A stretch of DNA of 64,000 nucleotides, from the NCBI RefSeq assembly GCF_022440845.1, contig NZ_JAKNTO010000001.1, positions 310,001-374,000 of the forward strand, written 5' to 3'. This stretch comes from Ruminococcus sp. OA3. GTDB taxonomy: Bacteria; Bacillota; Clostridia; Lachnospirales; Lachnospiraceae. Of this stretch, positions 61,620 to 64,000 are shown in pieces. A program made the translations under genes and the position numbers. The notes below the pieces were generated by a model. That model had not been told where the DNA came from. It worked only from the letters and a program-made list of their open reading frames with translations, and searched no databases. Every line of letters begins with the position of its first letter. Position 1 is the first letter of the stretch.

Positions 61620-62048
61620 TTAATGTCTATATTTCTCAATGCAGGAAATAATCTGAAGGATGTCTTCAAAATCCCCAATTACATTTCCATTTTTGTCTTT
61701 TAAGATTCCCTGCCACGTCGCATGCCTTCTGCTGACGATCAGGATATCAAACGTTCCAATTTTTCCCTGCTGTCCCACAATATCTTCTGCTTCTCTTAAG
61801 ACCAGCGGTTTCAGTACAAAAGATGAACGTTGGCTTTCCCCGTCAAACACTCTTTTGTTCTGGTAAGACTGCGGATACCCCTTCTCATCAAAAAGCTTAT
61901 CCGCCTGTGCAATCATCTCCATAAAGTCCTCAAACTCTATCACTTCACTCTGAAGCGGGGAATATGCTCGCCCTCCCATTTTTACATCATCGTATCGGTC
62001 AATGCACACGCGCAGAGAATTCAACATATAGTCCTGCCTCGGCTCCAC
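61620..62048 (-). CDS. WQG-motif protein cotranscribed with the BTAD regulator
   Basis: 142 residues, no signal peptide. The N-terminal part is YMLNSLRVCIDRYDDVKMGG and a helix IEFEDFMEMIAQADKLFDEK. The C-terminal half is IGTFDILIVSRRHATWQGIL with a final helix GDFEDILQIISCIEKY. The last segment resembles the 63-residue WQG protein at the other end of the locus. It lies 15 bp after the BTAD regulator, so a regulatory partnership is plausible. I know of no assigned function. Confidence 0.6.
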   Translation of the reverse strand: MEPRQDYMLNSLRVCIDRYDDVKMGGRAYSPLQSEVIEFEDFMEMIAQADKLFDEKGYPQSYQNKRVFDGESQRSSFVLKPLVLREAEDIVGQQGKIGTFDILIVSRRHATWQGILKDKNGNVIGDFEDILQIISCIEKYRH

Positions 62049-62063
62049 TCGTCATTCTCCTCT

Positions 62064-63269
62064 CTAAACCGTCATACCTGCCATTCCAATTTCACTCAAG
62101 CTGTAGTGAACACTGTAACGGCTCCACTTTGGCGTATCGAAAAACCTGGTCATCAGTCGTTCTATCACCATTTTTCCAGTCTCATAGGTACAGGTCGGAA
62201 GCAGAATCACATACTGTGCCCCGCTGTATTTCGATGCAACATCCCCTGCCCGAAGACACCTCAGTGTATCTCCAAGATGTTCCATGCCTTTTTTCAAAGA
62301 TAGCAGATACTCTTCACTTCCCGGTTCCAGTCTCCCCGGCGGATCCAATGTAACAAGTGCCACATAAACAGACATACCAAGCCGCTGTGCCTGACGTGCC
62401 TGAAGCCGGTAGATTTCGCGAAAAATTCCGTACTCGCAGACAAAAACGCCCTCCGGTCTGGCTGCCTCCAAAAGATCCTGTTGAATAGTTCCAAGGTCAA
62501 GCTCCTGTTCATTTGTTTCCTTAAGAAGTCTTTCATGGGCCTCCTGTAATTTTTTGGATGGCCTGACACCCAGATTTTCATACAGGATATCTACAGCCTT
62601 GGAGTAATGTTCCAGAGCAAGTTTGTTCTTGCCTTGTGCTTCCAGTGACTGAATCATCAGATAATGAAGCTCTTCGTCAAGCGAATCCAGAGAAATCGCC
62701 CTTTTACAGGCAGCTTCCATTTCTTCATATTGCCCGCTTTTATAATAAATCTCAGAGACAGTTTTTACAAGGCTCAAATAATGGGAATGATAATATGTCG
62801 ATAACGATATTGTCCAGTGTTCTAAAGACATTTTGGGTAGAAGTGTTCCTTTATATAGCTGTATTGCATTTTGATAAGATTCCATCTGGTCCTCACCGGA
62901 TGTCATCTTTCCTTTTGTATACCAGGAGTCAAATTCTTCACAATCCAGCCTGATCGCTATCTCCGGGTTCCAATAGTATGTTCCCCTTCCTGTGAGGATG
63001 TAATCCTCCTCACCGAGATTCTTCTTCAGGGTGTTGCGCAGCCGGTACATTAAATTTTTCAATGCACCGGCGCGGTTATCACTCTCATCGTCGTCCCAGA
63101 GCGCATCACCCAGTTCCTGTATCGTTATGTTCTTTTTATGATTCAGCAATATGTACGTTAGTAATTTTGTTATCTGGTCCGAACGTATAACATCGTCGTT
63201 CAGGATCCCATCCGGCCCAGTCATCTGGAATCCGCCAAACATCATAACCTGTATCATTGTTTTCCCCAT
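62064..63269 (-). CDS. SARP/BTAD-type transcriptional regulator with degenerate cyclase-like C-domain
   Basis: 401 residues. An OmpR-type winged helix at ~1-105 (TKLLTYILLNHKKNITIQEL, LKNLMYRLRNTLKKNLGEED) and a bacterial transcriptional activation (BTAD) helical repeat domain at ~110-255 (KAVDILYENLGVRPSKKLQE) give the SARP architecture, common in actinomycetes and rare in Firmicutes. A C-terminal ~140-residue alpha/beta domain (YRLQARQAQRLGMSVYVALV, ASKYSGAQYVILLPTCTYET) resembles a degenerate GGDEF-like cyclase without the signature. It probably activates the tandem TGTGAC promoters of this locus. A Met at 63257 is an alternative start. Confidence 0.82.
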   Translation of the reverse strand: MGKTMIQVMMFGGFQMTGPDGILNDDVIRSDQITKLLTYILLNHKKNITIQELGDALWDDDESDNRAGALKNLMYRLRNTLKKNLGEEDYILTGRGTYYWNPEIAIRLDCEEFDSWYTKGKMTSGEDQMESYQNAIQLYKGTLLPKMSLEHWTISLSTYYHSHYLSLVKTVSEIYYKSGQYEEMEAACKRAISLDSLDEELHYLMIQSLEAQGKNKLALEHYSKAVDILYENLGVRPSKKLQEAHERLLKETNEQELDLGTIQQDLLEAARPEGVFVCEYGIFREIYRLQARQAQRLGMSVYVALVTLDPPGRLEPGSEEYLLSLKKGMEHLGDTLRCLRAGDVASKYSGAQYVILLPTCTYETGKMVIERLMTRFFDTPKWSRYSVHYSLSEIGMAGMTV

Positions 63270-63355
63270 TTTCCGTAAGGCCCCTTATTCACTGCTTCAT
63301 CAACATACTCTGTCTATAATAATATATAATAATCAGCGCAAGGATGCAAGCAGTA

Positions 63356-63388
63356 ATTCTATGCAGGTCATGGCACAATTTTGTCATA
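63356..63388 (-). promoter_or_regulatory. Degenerate tandem TGTGAC-like promoter of the regulator
   Basis: TATGAC (63388-63383), N5, TGTGCC (63377-63372), N10, TAGAAT (63361-63356). It has one mismatch in each hexamer but identical spacing, suggesting weak autoactivation. Confidence 0.45.
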
Positions 63389-63393
63389 AATCC

Positions 63394-64000
63394 CTAAAAC
63401 AACTTATTCTTTTTCTTCAGATATAACAGTGCCGCTGCACCGATCAGACATACGATTCCGGCTCCCCCCACTCCATACACTATTGGAGAAACCTTACTTC
63501 CTTCTTCAGAAGGTTTCTCTGCAAGAGGCACCTCTTCATCGTCTATCGTCGTCGTGTCATCGCTGCCACCTTCGTCAGTTCCCTGTGGGTTTTCCGCTAA
63601 CGGCACATCTTCTTCCGGAATCGTCGTTGTTCCTTCGCCCGCTGTTCCAGCTGTATCCGTCGTTCCAGTGGTATCGGTAGTTCCAGTTCCGGTGGTATCG
63701 GTAGTATCAGTTCCGGTGGTACCAGTTGTGCCAGTGGTACCGGTTGTGCCTGTGGTACCCGTAGTTCCCGTTGTTGTCGTCGTTCCCGGTACCGTTACAG
63801 TTGTTGTACCACCCGGTACTGTCACGGTTGTCGTTGTTCCCGGAGTCGTAACGGTATTTGTTATGTCTTCTGCCGTAGAGGTGTAGAGGAAGATAATTTC
63901 CTGTCCGTCTTCTGTCACAGTCACTCTTGCATCTGGCGCACTCTGTAATGCATATCCCTCTACAAGTCTTGCCTGAAGACGAATTTCTGCACCCCGGTTA
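63394..64000 (-). CDS. C-terminus of a Thr/Gly-repeat cell-surface protein (partial)
   Basis: The frame is open to the window edge, so only the last ~200 residues are seen. A beta-domain end (RLVEGYALQSAPDARVTVTE, DGQEIIFLYTS) is followed by a Thr/Gly/Asp-rich repeat stalk (TTGTTGTTG..., ~60 residues). Two copies of a (D/E)EVPLAE-type motif come next, then a membrane helix (VYGVGGAGIVCLIGAAALLY) and a basic tail, KKKNKLF. There is no LPXTG, so it may be held by the membrane helix or by an unusual sorting motif near VPLAEKPSEEG. It could be the membrane partner of the unanchored adhesin. Confidence 0.75.
   Translation of the reverse strand, partial: NRGAEIRLQARLVEGYALQSAPDARVTVTEDGQEIIFLYTSTAEDITNTVTTPGTTTTVTVPGGTTTVTVPGTTTTTGTTGTTGTTGTTGTTGTTGTDTTDTTGTGTTDTTGTTDTAGTAGEGTTTIPEEDVPLAENPQGTDEGGSDDTTTIDDEEVPLAEKPSEEGSKVSPIVYGVGGAGIVCLIGAAALLYLKKKNKLF

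Noticed and set aside
63660-63790. CRISPR-like short repeats
   Set aside because: The repeats are 9-15 bp without spacers and translate into a Thr/Gly stalk in frame, so they are coding repeats.

Overview
The window looks like chromosome of a spore-forming, anaerobic gut Firmicute, most likely a Lachnospiraceae (Clostridium cluster XIVa). It carries a SpoIIID homologue, a clostridial-type ethanolamine microcompartment operon, ferredoxin-linked Etf genes, SipW/TasA-type surface proteins and a mobilizable element with a DUF6017-type replication protein. No rRNA, tRNA or CRISPR array was seen. The species cannot be named from the sequence.

Layout. (1) 1-4.8 kb: right end of an integrative mobilizable element: relaxase N-terminus (cut by the window edge), hairpin-rich oriT-like DNA, replication protein, MobC, tyrosine integrase, excisionase, a CI-like repressor with three operators, and a HEPN protein that may be an anti-phage RNase. 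It abuts the 3' end of guaA. (2) 4.8-8.2 kb: guaA, then a decay zone with an IclR pseudogene and a deletion-joined aldehyde dehydrogenase/FIST pair. (3) 8.3-25.3 kb: a 20-gene ethanolamine utilization operon, all on the minus strand. It runs eutG-S-P-A-B-C-L-K-like-E-M-M-T-pduL-J-hyp-N-pduS-pduT-H-Q and has a ~255-nt leader containing an intrinsic terminator. No EutVW regulator is visible. (4) 25.5-34 kb: spoIIID, two MerR regulators, an orphan HicB, TrmO, a BlaI/BlaR1 pair with paired operators, a metallophosphoesterase and a macro-domain/tyrosine-phosphatase fusion, and a split ThrE exporter. (5) 34-48 kb: a catabolic region with an MFS transporter, M24 peptidase, XRE-cupin regulator, MttB-family methyltransferase, VOC protein, LsrF-like thiolase, DhaK/DhaL kinase, SorC regulator, and a divergent EtfB/EtfA(ferredoxin)/FAD dehydrogenase/YkvI transporter operon. 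(6) 48-50.4 kb: a Nudix hydrolase, a pRiA4b ORF-3-like protein and a 142-bp multi-branched palindromic element. (7) 50.5-64 kb: a cell-surface locus with SipW signal peptidase, four TasA/camelysin-like substrates plus one atypical one, a 2119-residue secreted adhesin, two small proteins sharing a WQG motif, a SARP/BTAD-type regulator and the C-terminus of a Thr/Gly-repeat anchored protein.

The best candidate for a new system is region 7. Three of its promoters carry the same tandem element, TGTGAC-N5-TGTGAC, exactly 10 bp upstream of a -10 box. A degenerate fourth copy precedes the BTAD regulator itself. Repeats at one helical-turn spacing in the -35 region are how SARP activators are known to bind, so the BTAD protein probably co-activates the giant adhesin, the sipW operon and the fibre-subunit genes. 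This assignment is inferred from sequence alone.

The eut genes form a complete pathway. EutH imports ethanolamine and EutBC cleaves it with adenosylcobalamin made by EutT, with EutA reactivating the enzyme. EutE and PduL convert acetaldehyde to acetyl phosphate, EutP/EutQ may make ATP from it, and EutG recycles NADH. The steps are enclosed by EutS/M/M/K/L/N and PduT shell proteins, with PduS/PduT as a probable electron conduit.
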